The position numbers were made by a program, and so were the translations under genes. DNA of 64,000 bases, taken from NCBI GenBank assembly GCA_947498155.1, contig CANMJD010000001.1, forward strand, positions 1,240,001 to 1,304,000, in the 5' to 3' direction. Below the pieces are notes generated by a model that saw only the letters and a program-made list of their open reading frames with translations, searched no databases and was not told the origin of the DNA. Below, one piece after another: positions 40,715-51,228 of this stretch (within the stretch, counting starts at the first letter, position 1; the number at the start of each line of letters is the position of its first letter). Origin of the DNA: an uncultured Pseudoruegeria sp. GTDB taxonomy: Bacteria; Pseudomonadota; Alphaproteobacteria; Rhodobacterales; Rhodobacteraceae.

Positions 40715-41992
40715 ATGCAAAATTCGCAAGATGAAAAGCTCGATGGCGGTCCGCTAAGTGGCATCACGGTTCTAGATTTTTCGCGCGTCCTGGCAGGGCC
40801 GTACTGCACCATGGTGCTGGCCGATCTGGGCGCGCGGGTTATCAAGGTTGAAAAATTCGGAACAGGCGATGATACGCGCGCCTTTCCCCCCTTTGTTGAC
40901 GCCGAAAGCGCCTATTTCATGTGCTTTAACCGCGGCAAGGAAAGCATTGTTCTCGACATCAAATCCCCGCGCGACCGCGCCTTGTTGGAACGGCTCCTGG
41001 ATACATCCGATGTGCTGGTCGAAAACTTCCGCCCCGGCGTCATGGATAGGCTGGGTTATGGCGCAGAGCGTTTGGCCAAGACCCATCCGCATTTGATCTA
41101 TGCCTCGATCTCCGGCTTTGGGCATTCCGGCCCGATGTCAGATTTACCGGGCTACGATATGGTCGTGCAGGCGATGGGGGGCGTAATGAGCTTGACCGGC
41201 TGGCCCGGCGAACGTCCCGCGCGAGTCGGCACCAGCTTCGGGGATTTGGGCGCCGCACTGTTTGGCGTTATCGGCATTCTGTCGGCGCTTTATCGGCGCA
41301 CCCAAAACGCTCAGGGCGAACGGGTCGATATCGGTATGCTCGATTGTCAAGCCGCGCTCATGGAAACCGCGCTTGCCCGCTTTGATGTCGAAGGCAAAGT
41401 ACCCACACGCACCGGTGACTGTCACCCCTCGCTGGCCCCATTTGAGACGTTTCAGGCCCAGGACGAACGGTTTGTGATCGCGGCAGGCAATGATCAGTTA
41501 TTCCTGTTGATGGCGGATGCTCTGGGCGCGCCCGATCTGACAATGGATCCTGATTTCTCGTCTAATGATCTGCGGGTGCGCAACCGGCCCAAGATGGTCG
41601 CGGCCATTGAGGCAGTGACCTCAACGATGCCGGTACAGCACTGGCTGGATGAGCTAAACGAAGTTGGCGTGCCCTGTGGACCGATCAACACCATTGACCG
41701 CATCCTGGATCATCCGCAACTGCTGTCGCGCAACATGATCGTGCAGGTCGAAGGCAAAAGCGCCCAGCCATTCCGCACCGCCGGCAACCCGGTGAAATTG
41801 TCGGCCTATAAGGACATGGATCCAGCCACAGCACAGGTGTCCCCTGCCCTAAACCAACACCGCGAGAATATCCTTGCAGAGGTCATGGCCGACGCCGAGG
41901 CCTATGACCAAAACCAAACCGCAAAGACGCGCGAAGCGACGGAGTCTGATGCCGAAGACATCAGCTGGACGTCCTTCGGGCTCAAAAGCTGA
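40715..41992 (+). CDS. CaiB/BaiF family CoA-transferase
   Basis: GPLSGITVLDFSRVLAGPYCTMVLADLGARVIKVEKFGTGDDTRAFPPF; RGKESIVLDIKSPRDRALLERLLDTSDVLVENFRPGVMDRLG. Confidence 0.95.
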   Translation: MQNSQDEKLDGGPLSGITVLDFSRVLAGPYCTMVLADLGARVIKVEKFGTGDDTRAFPPFVDAESAYFMCFNRGKESIVLDIKSPRDRALLERLLDTSDVLVENFRPGVMDRLGYGAERLAKTHPHLIYASISGFGHSGPMSDLPGYDMVVQAMGGVMSLTGWPGERPARVGTSFGDLGAALFGVIGILSALYRRTQNAQGERVDIGMLDCQAALMETALARFDVEGKVPTRTGDCHPSLAPFETFQAQDERFVIAAGNDQLFLLMADALGAPDLTMDPDFSSNDLRVRNRPKMVAAIEAVTSTMPVQHWLDELNEVGVPCGPINTIDRILDHPQLLSRNMIVQVEGKSAQPFRTAGNPVKLSAYKDMDPATAQVSPALNQHRENILAEVMADAEAYDQNQTAKTREATESDAEDISWTSFGLKS

Positions 41993-42015
41993 TTCAAGAC
42001 TTGGGAGAGAGATCA

Positions 42016-42852
42016 ATGTCAACAAGCAAAGCAAAGGCCAAACCAGTAAAAGCGGCCGACGAACAGGACAGGGAACGCACTGCTCTGGTAGAAATCATCG
42101 TCGAACGCCGGGAACGCGTTGGCCTGATCACGCTGAACCGGCCCAAACAATTAAACGCCCTCAACCTGCAACTCGCTGCCGAGGTGATCGCCACCCTCAA
42201 GGCTTTTGATGCGGACGACCGCATTGGTGCGGTTGTGATTACCGGTAGCCCGCGGGCCTTTGCGGCTGGTGCGGATATCGAAGAGATGGCCGAAAAGACG
42301 CTTGTCGAGCTTCTGGGCAACGACATCTTTGCCGAATGGGATCAGATGCGCTTTATCCAGAAACCTGTGATCGCAGCCGTCAGTGGCTTTGCATTGGGGG
42401 GCGGGTTTGAACTGGCAATGCTGTGTGATTTCATCATCGCCTCTGAGGATGCGCAATTCGGCCTGCCCGAAATCAAACTGGGCATTCTTCCCGGCATTGG
42501 CGGAACCCAGCGTCTGACCAAATCGATCGGCAAATCACTTGCGATGGATATGATCCTGACCGGTCGCACCGTAGACGCAGCCGAGGCCAAATCTTCCGGC
42601 ATCGTGGCCCGCGTGGTGCCTGGTAGCGAATTGTTGCAAACCGCGCTTGAGGCAGCCCATCAAATTGCCGGGCTCAATGCGCCGGCTGTTGCGATGGCCA
42701 AAGAAGCCGTGAACTATGCCTTCCAATCCAACCTGTCCGAAGGCGTGATGCACGAGCGACGCTTGTTTCAGGCGGCCTTTGCCACGGACGGCCAAAAAGA
42801 AGGTATGGCCGCTTTTATCGCCAAACGCGCGCCCGTCTTTCGCAATCGTTGA
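42016..42852 (+). CDS. Enoyl-CoA hydratase/isomerase family protein
   Basis: VGLITLNRPKQLNALNLQL, AFAAGADIEEM, KPVIAAVSGFALGGGFELAMLCDFIIASEDAQFGLPEIKLGILPGIGGTQRL. Confidence 0.93.
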   Translation: MSTSKAKAKPVKAADEQDRERTALVEIIVERRERVGLITLNRPKQLNALNLQLAAEVIATLKAFDADDRIGAVVITGSPRAFAAGADIEEMAEKTLVELLGNDIFAEWDQMRFIQKPVIAAVSGFALGGGFELAMLCDFIIASEDAQFGLPEIKLGILPGIGGTQRLTKSIGKSLAMDMILTGRTVDAAEAKSSGIVARVVPGSELLQTALEAAHQIAGLNAPAVAMAKEAVNYAFQSNLSEGVMHERRLFQAAFATDGQKEGMAAFIAKRAPVFRNR

Positions 42853-43850
42853 TCGGCTTGGAAGTGGTGAAATCAAAACGCATGTCTGATCAAACCTATA
42901 GCAGTGCCACTCAAATGGGTCGGGTCGGCGTGATCGGTCTCGACCGGGCGCAGGCGTTGAATGCGCTAACCTTGGATATGGTGCGTGAGATTGATGCGGC
43001 ATTGGACCGTTTCGGCGCAGATCCCTCTGTTGATGTGGTGCTGTTGCGGTCCGAAAATGACCGTGCGTTTTGTGCCGGCGGCGACATGCGGCATATCCGT
43101 GCGCTTTGCCTGAGAGAACAATTTACCGAAGCCGAACAGTTTTTCTCTGAAGAATATCGTCTTATCCAACGCATTTCGGACTTCACCAAACCGATCGTTG
43201 CGTTGATTGACGGCATCTGCATGGGCGGCGGTATGGGGCTGGTGATGCAATGCGACTACCGCGTTGCAACCGATCGCGCCCGGTTTGCGATGCCCGAGAA
43301 CGCGATCGGTTTCTTTCCCGATGTCGGAGGCAGCTATTTCCTACCCCGTATGCCGCATTACGGCGGTTATTGGTTGGGACTGACCGGCGCGCAGGTCACC
43401 GGTTTTGATGCGCAAACGCTGGGGATTTCCACCCATATGCTACCGCATGCGGATACGGAAAAATTTGCCGAAACACTTTGTGACGCGAAGGTCACTCTGG
43501 ACCGTACGCTCGAGATGTTCTGCGCAGCACCAGGCTATCAAAGCAGCATGCTAACGCTGGCAGCCAAAACCATGTGTTTTGACCAATCGACGCTTTGTAG
43601 CATTAAGGACTGCCTCAGACAGCGCGCAGGGCCAGAGGCGCAAGCCGCCCTGCGCAAGCTTGATAGCGTTTCACCACGCAGCCTGCAGGAAACCATGCGC
43701 TTGTTACGCAGCGGTGCCAAGGCCTCTCTCTCCGAATGTCTGGATCGCGAATTTGACGCCGTGCAACGCGCCATCCGTCATCCCGACCTCCTCGAAGGCG
43801 TACGGGCGGTTTTGGTCGACAAAGACCATGCCCCGACATGGCAGTCATAA
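42849..43850 (+). CDS. Enoyl-CoA hydratase family protein, 3-hydroxyisobutyryl-CoA hydrolase-like
   Basis: AFCAGGDMRHIRAL, DGICMGGGMGLVMQCDYRVATDRARFAMPENAIGFFPDVGGSYFLPRMP. ATG at 42882 is an alternative start. Confidence 0.88.
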   Translation: MIGLEVVKSKRMSDQTYSSATQMGRVGVIGLDRAQALNALTLDMVREIDAALDRFGADPSVDVVLLRSENDRAFCAGGDMRHIRALCLREQFTEAEQFFSEEYRLIQRISDFTKPIVALIDGICMGGGMGLVMQCDYRVATDRARFAMPENAIGFFPDVGGSYFLPRMPHYGGYWLGLTGAQVTGFDAQTLGISTHMLPHADTEKFAETLCDAKVTLDRTLEMFCAAPGYQSSMLTLAAKTMCFDQSTLCSIKDCLRQRAGPEAQAALRKLDSVSPRSLQETMRLLRSGAKASLSECLDREFDAVQRAIRHPDLLEGVRAVLVDKDHAPTWQS

Positions 43851-43902
43851 CCGCGTAACCAGTCAGACGCGCCCACAGTGATTCAATCAAGAAAGCCGCA
43901 CC

Positions 43903-45504
43903 ATGACCCAAAATGCAGAAGAGTTTGACTATATCATCGTGGGAGGTGGATCGGCGGGGTGTGTTCTTGCCAACCGTTTGTCTGAAAACCCCGGCAACAA
44001 GGTCTTGCTGTTGGAAGCGGGGGGGAAAGACAATTACATCTGGATTCATATTCCTGTCGGGTATCTATACTGCATGGGCAATCCGCGCACCGATTGGGGG
44101 TTCAAAACCAAAGGTCAATCGGGGCTGAACGGGCGCGCCCTAAACTATCCACGCGGGCGGGTGCTGGGCGGGTGCTCTTCGATAAACGGCATGATTTACA
44201 TGCGTGGTCAGGTCGGTGATTACGACGGCTGGAAACAAATGGGCAATATGGGCTGGGGTTGGGACGACGTCCTGCCCTATTTCAAAAAGTCCGAAGATTA
44301 CTACGCTGGCGCGGACGAAATGCACGGCGAAGGCGGCGAATGGCGCGTCGAAGAACAGCGGCTCACCTGGGAAATCCTTGATGCGTACCGTGATGCCGCC
44401 GAACAGGCGGGCATTGCCAAGGTTGAAGATTTCAACCGTGGTGACAACGAAGGAAGCGCTTACTTTCGGGTAAACCAGCGCAATGGTTGGCGGTGGAACA
44501 CCTCAAAGGGGTTCCTGCGTCCAGCAAAATCCCGTGAGAATCTGAAGGTTCTAACCAATGCGCAGGTGCAAAAGATCCTGTTTGAGGGCAAGCGCGCCGT
44601 CGGACTGGATGTGGATCTACGCGGCACGATAACGCGTTTTAATGCGCGCCGAGAAGTCATCTTGTCTGCGGGAGCCATTGGTTCGCCGCAACTGCTTGAG
44701 CTCTCGGGCGTCGGTAATCCGGCCGTTCTGCGCGAGCATGGCGTTGAAGTTGTCCACCAGATCGACGCCGTTGGCGAGAACCTGCAAGACCACCTGCAAC
44801 TGCGCACGGCGTTTCGGGTTCAAGGCGTCAAGACGTTGAACCAACGCGCCGGATCTGTATTAGGCCGCATGGGGATTGGACTTGAATATGTGTTGAAACG
44901 CTCTGGCCCGATGTCGATGGCACCAAGCCAATTAGGCATATTCGCTAAATCCGGGCCAGAAGTTGAAACCGCCGACCTTGAATTCCACGTGCAGCCGCTG
45001 TCCCTGGACAAATTTGGCGATCCTTTGCATCCCTTCCCCGCATTTACCGCAAGTGTGGTGCCCCTGCGCCCGCAAAGCCGCGGGACGGTTCATATTTCCT
45101 CCCGAAATCCCAAGGATCATCCCTCCATCAACCCCAATTACCTCAGCACAAAAGGAGACCAGCAAGTGGCCGTGCGGGCGATCCGACTTGCCCGGAAAAT
45201 CGCAGAGCAAGAGGTGATGAACAAATACCAACCCTCTGAAATCAGCCCCGGCGCAGCTTATGAATCCGAAGCAGACCTTGCCCATGCGGCAGGGGACATT
45301 GGCACCACCATCTTTCATCCGGTTGGCACTTGCCGCATGGGGCCGGATGATGCCGCCGTCGTCGGGCCAGACCTGCGGGTGAAGGGTATCGAGAATTTAA
45401 GGGTGGTTGATGCCTCGGTTATGCCGACGATTACATCTGGCAACACCAACTCGCCGACGATCATGATCGCGGAAAAGGCAGCTGACCTTATTTTGGGGCT
45501 CTAG
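43903..45504 (+). CDS. GMC family oxidoreductase (choline dehydrogenase-like)
   Basis: [108 protein letters not shown]. Confidence 0.95.
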   Translation: MTQNAEEFDYIIVGGGSAGCVLANRLSENPGNKVLLLEAGGKDNYIWIHIPVGYLYCMGNPRTDWGFKTKGQSGLNGRALNYPRGRVLGGCSSINGMIYMRGQVGDYDGWKQMGNMGWGWDDVLPYFKKSEDYYAGADEMHGEGGEWRVEEQRLTWEILDAYRDAAEQAGIAKVEDFNRGDNEGSAYFRVNQRNGWRWNTSKGFLRPAKSRENLKVLTNAQVQKILFEGKRAVGLDVDLRGTITRFNARREVILSAGAIGSPQLLELSGVGNPAVLREHGVEVVHQIDAVGENLQDHLQLRTAFRVQGVKTLNQRAGSVLGRMGIGLEYVLKRSGPMSMAPSQLGIFAKSGPEVETADLEFHVQPLSLDKFGDPLHPFPAFTASVVPLRPQSRGTVHISSRNPKDHPSINPNYLSTKGDQQVAVRAIRLARKIAEQEVMNKYQPSEISPGAAYESEADLAHAAGDIGTTIFHPVGTCRMGPDDAAVVGPDLRVKGIENLRVVDASVMPTITSGNTNSPTIMIAEKAADLILGL

Positions 45505-45621
45505 GCCCCCACAGTACACATAAAAGGTGCACTTGCCCCCAAAGGAAGGCACTATTTGCTGCACTGTGTATGAATTGGCGAGGTGCGAACAACACTCCCG
45601 TCCGATTTTTCGCTTTCGCGG

Positions 45622-45660
45622 GCACAGCCTTCCTTCGCGCGTGCAGCAGGAAGGCTGTGC
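45622..45660. repeat. 13-bp perfect inverted repeat with 13-nt loop
   Basis: GCACAGCCTTCCT-(13 nt)-AGGAAGGCTGTGC. Confidence 0.85.
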
Positions 45661-45932
45661 AGTGATCCTCCCCCACAGAAATGGCCCACTCCTAAAGTGA
45701 GGAATCAGAGGATCAAAAATGGGAATCAAACGTCTCAAGAGGATTAAGCTAGCGTTGAGTTTGAGTGCTATTGATGCTTCCGTTTTCAATCATTTTGGAG
45801 CCGCGCAGACTGCGCCATCTAGAACAAAGCGTTGCAGGCAAAATCGGCTCTAAGCGGACATCCAAGTCCTGCCACTTCTCAAAAGCAAAACTGCTTCGGG
45901 CAGTTCTTGAAGCGTATCTTACTGCGGTCCTG

Positions 45933-46967
45933 CTATTGCTCTGAAACGGCTCGAGCACGTGCGCGAAAATCTGATGGTGTCTCTCCGGTTTCTTTGGAAA
46001 AGGCACGCGTAAAATTTGATGGGTCTGAGTATCCCAAATCCAATGAAATCTGTTCAATGCTCCGGTCCGAGGTCCTCAAGGCATGTTTAGCGTTTTCCAC
46101 TTTAGCCGATGATATTTCCTTTCTTGGGGTCGTTCCAAACGCTGACAAGCGCCGCGTCAATGTCCTTGCGTTTATGTGTAACTGCCGAGCAGCCGCATCG
46201 GCGTTGATGCCACCCATTGCGATCTGCTGCCGCAGTATGGACCGAAAGCTTGTCAGGAAATCCACTTTGTCTAAGCTGATCAACTGCTTGTTTGATATTT
46301 TGGCGGGATCTTGAGCCTGTATCGGCGTCCTGAGCCAATCAGAAGGAAATTGGATTCTTGTTCCCATTTCATTGCCCCTCAAGATCGTGAAACCTTTCAT
46401 TCGTTTTGGCAGGACATGGGGGTCACTCACGGTCAAGGTTACATGCTGTCTGTCCAAAGACCGATCGAGGACATGTTCAATCAAGGAAATCATTAAACAT
46501 ATCATAAATGCATCGTTTTGCGCTGGCAGGATCAGAGGCTTGAACTTGCGCGTTTCTCCAAACGAAGCAGATTCACCTCTCACGTCGAGGTATGCTGTTA
46601 CCGAGGACGCAACCTGCGTTGCATTGGACACGTAAATGCTAAGAAAGTCGCCCAAAGTCTTGGCTTCAGCCATCGCCTGTTGGATCATTGGCCACCCGGT
46701 TGTATGAAGCCCCGATCCGACCTCTGCACAAAAACACTTGTCTTGGGTTGCTTTCGCACAATTTTCCAAGAACTGATGGATGGCCATCACATGCACCGTT
46801 GCGCCGGGCTGCTCAACAGCCGAAAGGGTTAACCCAACGCTGTCCAAAACGACTACGGGGTCGACTCCACGCTGCTCTAAGGCGCTAATCAAGGGCCTAA
46901 TCAACTGTAGTTGCACAAGCGGAAGTGACGTCGGCATGGTTCTAGTTACCCCCAAGGAATGGGTCAT
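45933..46967 (-). CDS. AraC family transcriptional regulator
   Basis: C-terminal HTH: INADAAARQLHINARTLTRRLSAFGTTPRKEISSAKVENAKHALRTSDRSIEQISLDLGYSDPSNFTRAFSKETGETPSDFRARAR. Confidence 0.92.
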   Translation of the reverse strand: MTHSLGVTRTMPTSLPLVQLQLIRPLISALEQRGVDPVVVLDSVGLTLSAVEQPGATVHVMAIHQFLENCAKATQDKCFCAEVGSGLHTTGWPMIQQAMAEAKTLGDFLSIYVSNATQVASSVTAYLDVRGESASFGETRKFKPLILPAQNDAFMICLMISLIEHVLDRSLDRQHVTLTVSDPHVLPKRMKGFTILRGNEMGTRIQFPSDWLRTPIQAQDPAKISNKQLISLDKVDFLTSFRSILRQQIAMGGINADAAARQLHINARTLTRRLSAFGTTPRKEISSAKVENAKHALRTSDRSIEQISLDLGYSDPSNFTRAFSKETGETPSDFRARARAVSEQ

Positions 46968-47130
46968 TCACCCACTTCATTGATGTGCGGTCAACGGCTA
47001 AATCCGTGAAATCTGTCATAACGCGCCAGTTATTTGCATCAATGTCCGAAAATGACAGGGATTTCACATTCCGATTGTGCAATGCTTAGCCACAAGATTT
47101 CGAGGCAAAACATACTTCTGGGAGGAAAAA

Positions 47131-48513
47131 ATGAAATTGCACGCGCTTATTGCCGTTGTAACTGCGAGTATCGCAGTCGCAGCTTCGGCACAGGAGAGTG
47201 ATGCGCCATCGCAGACGCTCTTTACGAATGTACATGTCTTTGACGGCGTGAATGAGGCGCGGATCGAGAACGCCTCGGTCCTTGTCGAGGGCAACAAGAT
47301 TAAAACCGTGTCGACCGAAGCTGTCGATGCGCCGGATGCGACAGTGATCGACGGTGGCGGTCGCACATTAACGCCGGGCTTTATCGAGGGGCACGCGCAT
47401 CTGATGTTAATGGGCCCGAGCCTCAGCGCGATGGAAGCCAACACGACATGGGAAGATTTTGGCATCCACGGAACCCGGATGGCAGAGATGTACCTGATGC
47501 AGGGATTCACGACAGTGCGCGATGCAGGCGGCGCCAATGCCGGGCTTCGGCGCGCGATAGACTCGGGCCAGATTGTCGGCCCGCGTTTTTATCCTTCCGG
47601 GGCTTTCATCGGGACGCGCGGTGGCCATGCTGATTTTGCAACCTTCACATCTCCGCCGGGTGCACAGACCAATTTCAGCACTCTCAACATGGCGCAGCAG
47701 ATCAACGGCGTCGATGACGTCTACATGTACGGCCGCAACAACTTGCGCATGGGTGCAACACAGCTGAAATTCATGCAGTCGGGCGGGGTTGTTTCAGCCT
47801 TTGACCCCTGGCAATTGCTCGCCGGGTCCAAGGAAGAGATCGAGGCAGCCGTTCAAGTTGCCAACGAATATGGCACCTATGTCATGGCGCATTCCTACCG
47901 CAAGGAAGCGATCTTGAGTGCCCTGGATGCCGGCGTGATGTCTATTGAACACGGCTTCTCCTTTGATTGCGACATTGCCAAGGTCATGAACGAGAAAGGG
48001 GCCTACATCACGACCAATCTGACGGCTTTTGATCCCGGCCTTTTGGATGTTCCCGCCGTCAAAAACCAACCATCCAGCCTTGCGAAAGCGAAATCTGCAT
48101 CGGCGACCTTCGCAAACTACATTCCGAATATGAAGGAATGCCCGGTCAAACGTGCCTTCCAGACAGATTGCGTTGGCTCGGTTAAAGACTGCAACATCCA
48201 GATCGCTTATGAGAAGCATCTCAACAACGAGTTCTTCGGCCCATACCAGTCGATGGTTACTTTGACCTCGGTGGGTGGGGAGATCATGGCCCTCAGCGGT
48301 GATTTCACGAACCCATACCCGGAAGCAAAGCTTGGCGTGATCGAGGAAGGTGCCTACGCTGACATCCTGCTGATCGACGGAAACCCGCTTGACGATTTCT
48401 CGGTAGTGGGCACTGGAGACCAGTGGTTCGGGGCCGATCCGCGTCCGGATAGCCCGGCAACCATTCAACTTATCATGAAGGATGGCGTTGTTTACAAAAA
48501 CACGCTCAATTGA
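47131..48513 (+). CDS. Secreted amidohydrolase family protein
   Basis: Signal MKLHALIAVVTASIAVAASA; TLTPGFIEGHAHLMLMG; AHSYRKEAILSALDAGVMSIEHGFSFD; EEGAYADILLIDGNPLDD. Confidence 0.9.
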   Translation: MKLHALIAVVTASIAVAASAQESDAPSQTLFTNVHVFDGVNEARIENASVLVEGNKIKTVSTEAVDAPDATVIDGGGRTLTPGFIEGHAHLMLMGPSLSAMEANTTWEDFGIHGTRMAEMYLMQGFTTVRDAGGANAGLRRAIDSGQIVGPRFYPSGAFIGTRGGHADFATFTSPPGAQTNFSTLNMAQQINGVDDVYMYGRNNLRMGATQLKFMQSGGVVSAFDPWQLLAGSKEEIEAAVQVANEYGTYVMAHSYRKEAILSALDAGVMSIEHGFSFDCDIAKVMNEKGAYITTNLTAFDPGLLDVPAVKNQPSSLAKAKSASATFANYIPNMKECPVKRAFQTDCVGSVKDCNIQIAYEKHLNNEFFGPYQSMVTLTSVGGEIMALSGDFTNPYPEAKLGVIEEGAYADILLIDGNPLDDFSVVGTGDQWFGADPRPDSPATIQLIMKDGVVYKNTLN

Positions 48514-48578
48514 TGATCTGGCAGGGCGGTTTCGTACCTCGGCCGCCCTGCACATTTTCCTCTCAGGGTAAGTTTATA

Positions 48579-49343
48579 ATGAATCTTTTTTCGACCATAC
48601 GGTGTGGCGCTGCCGTTCTTATCCTGACGACCTGTGTCGCACAGGCAGAAGACAAACAGCGCGTGTCTTGGGTGGATCTGGTTGATCAGTCCGCGCAAAT
48701 TTACGAAGATCCGTATCTGGATTTGAATTATGATCAAATCGAAAGCCTTCAAAACATCCTGACCACACGCGGAAAACTGGGAAGCGCCACATTATCAGAT
48801 GCTGAGCGGAAGACCCTTCAAGACACGTTAGACGCGGCGATCTCGGTATTGGCCGAAGATGGCATTGATGCCGACTGGCTGATTGAACAACGCTGGATTG
48901 TAGCCGAGCGTCGTGAAAAGGCCGCAACGGCTGGCAATCCTGACCTTGATGGAGAGACTGTGACGCTAACGGGTTATTCTATACCCGCTCCGACCTCTGA
49001 AGACGGCACACGGATCACCTATCTGGTACCGCAACGCGGAATGTGTAGTCATATGCCTCCACCCAATGCCAATCAAATGATCCGCGCACGGTTAACAACA
49101 GACGAATGGCAGCCGCAATCTCTTCATGAGCCGGTGCGCCTGACAGGTGTACTGAAACTCAAGGAAACCGATCACGCCTTCCCGATTGTAGATGGCGTGG
49201 TCCCCATGCGCGCAAGCTACGTACTCGAAGTGACCGAGATAGAGCAGCTGAAGAGTTTTGGCGCCAAACGCCCGACATCTGGTGACTGGACGAAAACCCA
49301 GATCGAAAACCTTCCTGCTTCTAAAGTGTCAGACACCAACTAA
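48579..49343 (+). CDS. DUF3299-like secreted protein
   Basis: Signal-like N-terminus; VTLTGYSIPAPTSEDGTRITYLVPQRGMCSHMPPPNANQMIRARL. Confidence 0.75.
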   Translation: MNLFSTIRCGAAVLILTTCVAQAEDKQRVSWVDLVDQSAQIYEDPYLDLNYDQIESLQNILTTRGKLGSATLSDAERKTLQDTLDAAISVLAEDGIDADWLIEQRWIVAERREKAATAGNPDLDGETVTLTGYSIPAPTSEDGTRITYLVPQRGMCSHMPPPNANQMIRARLTTDEWQPQSLHEPVRLTGVLKLKETDHAFPIVDGVVPMRASYVLEVTEIEQLKSFGAKRPTSGDWTKTQIENLPASKVSDTN

Positions 49344-49415
49344 ACAGATGAAAATCAGGCTCTCGGGCACACGTCCAAGAGCAGGCGCATTCAGGCAATA
49401 TTCCAGAGGTACACT

Positions 49416-50600
49416 ATGCTAAAGCTTTCAGTTCTGGCCTGTTCAATTCTAGGGGCCGGCGTGTCGGCCGCATCAGCGCAGGGCCTTGGAGGTCCTTCTT
49501 CGGTGCAAGCAGATTTGCAACCCGGTGACGGGCTGACCGATCCGCAATTTCGCACGGAGTTTCCGCGCAACATCGCGCCGAATTATTTCGAATGGAAGCA
49601 AAGTCTGTCTGAAAAAAATTTCAGCTACAACATCGACTATCTTTCGCTGGGACAAACCTCGAACGCAGATCTCGGAGAAGGTGATGCGGCCGGTGGCATT
49701 TTCCGGATATATGGTAATTGGAAAGCCACGGACAACGGAAGCCTGACATTCAAGGTCGAAAACCGCCACGCTTACGGCGCAGTGGCCCCACAAAACTTTG
49801 GCTTTGATGGTGGTGCGCTGTCGATCCCGGGCACGGCCTTCAATGATAACGGCACATTGTTGACCAATCTGTTCTGGACCCAGCGTGCAGATGATGGGGC
49901 GTGGACATTTCAAATCGGGCAGATCGACGTCACAGATTTTGTCGACATTTATGGACTCGTAAGCCCCTATACCGCGTTTCAGAACCTTGCGTTCAACACT
50001 AACCCGACGATCAATGCGCCAAATCCCGGCTTTGCCATCGCCGCAGGCGCGCGTTTGGGGGAAAATTTCTATATGATCGGCTCTATTGCAGATGCAAATG
50101 CCGATCCTTCCAGCCCAGACCTAAGTGTTTTTTCGGAAGGGGAGCTCTTCAAAAGTCTCGAGATTGGCTACACGAGCGGGCAAGATCGTATCTATTTTGA
50201 CAATATTCACCTAACACTCTGGCACGCCGATAAAGCAGACGACGGCAGTCGGCCCGAAGACTACGGCGCAAGCTTTTCAGCGGCTTGGTTTATCGACAAT
50301 ACATGGATGCCGTTTTTCCGCGCAGGCGCGTCCAAAGGCCGAGCAGCGCTTTATGAAAAATCGGTTTCAGCCGGAATCGGGTATTTTGCCCGCAACACAG
50401 ATCTGGCGGGTATCGGGTTCAACTGGGCCGAAGCAAACGGGATCGCGGGTGATCAAGAAACGGTGGAAGCCTTTTACCGTTTCTCGGTCTCCCCAGATTT
50501 ACAAATCACGCCCTCTGTTCAGTACATAAAAGATCCGCTTCTGAACCCGTCAGCTTCAAGCATCACGTTGTGGAGCCTCAGAGCGCGCGTTGTCTTTTGA
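49416..50600 (+). CDS. Outer-membrane porin (carbohydrate porin-like)
   Basis: Signal peptide, beta-barrel pattern, terminal aromatic (SITLWSLRARVVF). Confidence 0.8.
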   Translation: MLKLSVLACSILGAGVSAASAQGLGGPSSVQADLQPGDGLTDPQFRTEFPRNIAPNYFEWKQSLSEKNFSYNIDYLSLGQTSNADLGEGDAAGGIFRIYGNWKATDNGSLTFKVENRHAYGAVAPQNFGFDGGALSIPGTAFNDNGTLLTNLFWTQRADDGAWTFQIGQIDVTDFVDIYGLVSPYTAFQNLAFNTNPTINAPNPGFAIAAGARLGENFYMIGSIADANADPSSPDLSVFSEGELFKSLEIGYTSGQDRIYFDNIHLTLWHADKADDGSRPEDYGASFSAAWFIDNTWMPFFRAGASKGRAALYEKSVSAGIGYFARNTDLAGIGFNWAEANGIAGDQETVEAFYRFSVSPDLQITPSVQYIKDPLLNPSASSITLWSLRARVVF

Positions 50601-50605
50601 TTCTC

Positions 50606-50857
50606 TTTCGACCGCCTGCCTGTTCAAAGCTGAAGTCATCTATAATTTAGGGCCGTGGAAATCCGCTGATGCCGTCGAATGGAAAACGCTCAAATGGGTC
50701 GACTGGTTCAACAACCGTCGTCTACTTGAGCCTATCGGATACATTACGCCACCCGAGGTTGACGAGGCATTCTAAGCAAACATGAACACAGTCGATAAAG
50801 TCGCGTAAGAAGAACGAAACAGTTTCCGCTAAAATCGCGGCGGTTCACTCTATCCGC
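50606..50857 (+). mobile_element. 3' remnant of an IS3-family element (OrfB C-terminus and probable right end)
   Basis: LFKAEVIYNLGPWKSADAVEWKTLKWVDWFNNRRLLEPIGYITPPEVDEAF is an IS3 OrfB C-terminus; catalytic part absent; cggcggttca-type end downstream (boundaries approximate). Confidence 0.8.
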
Positions 50858-50970
50858 AAACCGCTCTAGATGGCAGAGCGCTCACCGTTGAGACGGGCCA
50901 TTGGTTCCATTGAATATTTGTTGCGCGACCCGCCAAGCGTTGACGTGGTGTTGACATGGAATGCTCATAA

Positions 50971-50996
50971 GAAAAAAGCCCCGCGAGATGCGAGGC
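50971..50996 (-). terminator. Rho-independent terminator on the minus strand
   Basis: Minus strand GCCTCGC-ATCT-CGCGGGGC-TTTTTT. Confidence 0.75.
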
Positions 50997-51228
50997 ATAG
51001 GCTATTGATGTATATATGGATTTATTGGTTGCGGGAGGGCGTTGCCAGCATTCCCTTGCCAATTTCCGCACGGGTGAAGCATCCGTGCAAGGGTTCAGAT
51101 TCGATCTGCTCTTTAATGCTTACGACATCACCGACGCACTCTTGAAAACGGGTTCCCTCCAGTCCTAACAGATTGGAATGTAATCTTATTATCTAAGCGT
51201 TGGTGGTTCGTGGGCTGGAGAGCAGACC

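Noticed and set aside
50850-51071. 73-aa minus-strand ORF in the track as a gene
   Set aside because: It runs through the terminator and into the IS remnant; a different frame (51192-51022) ends just before the terminator and fits better.
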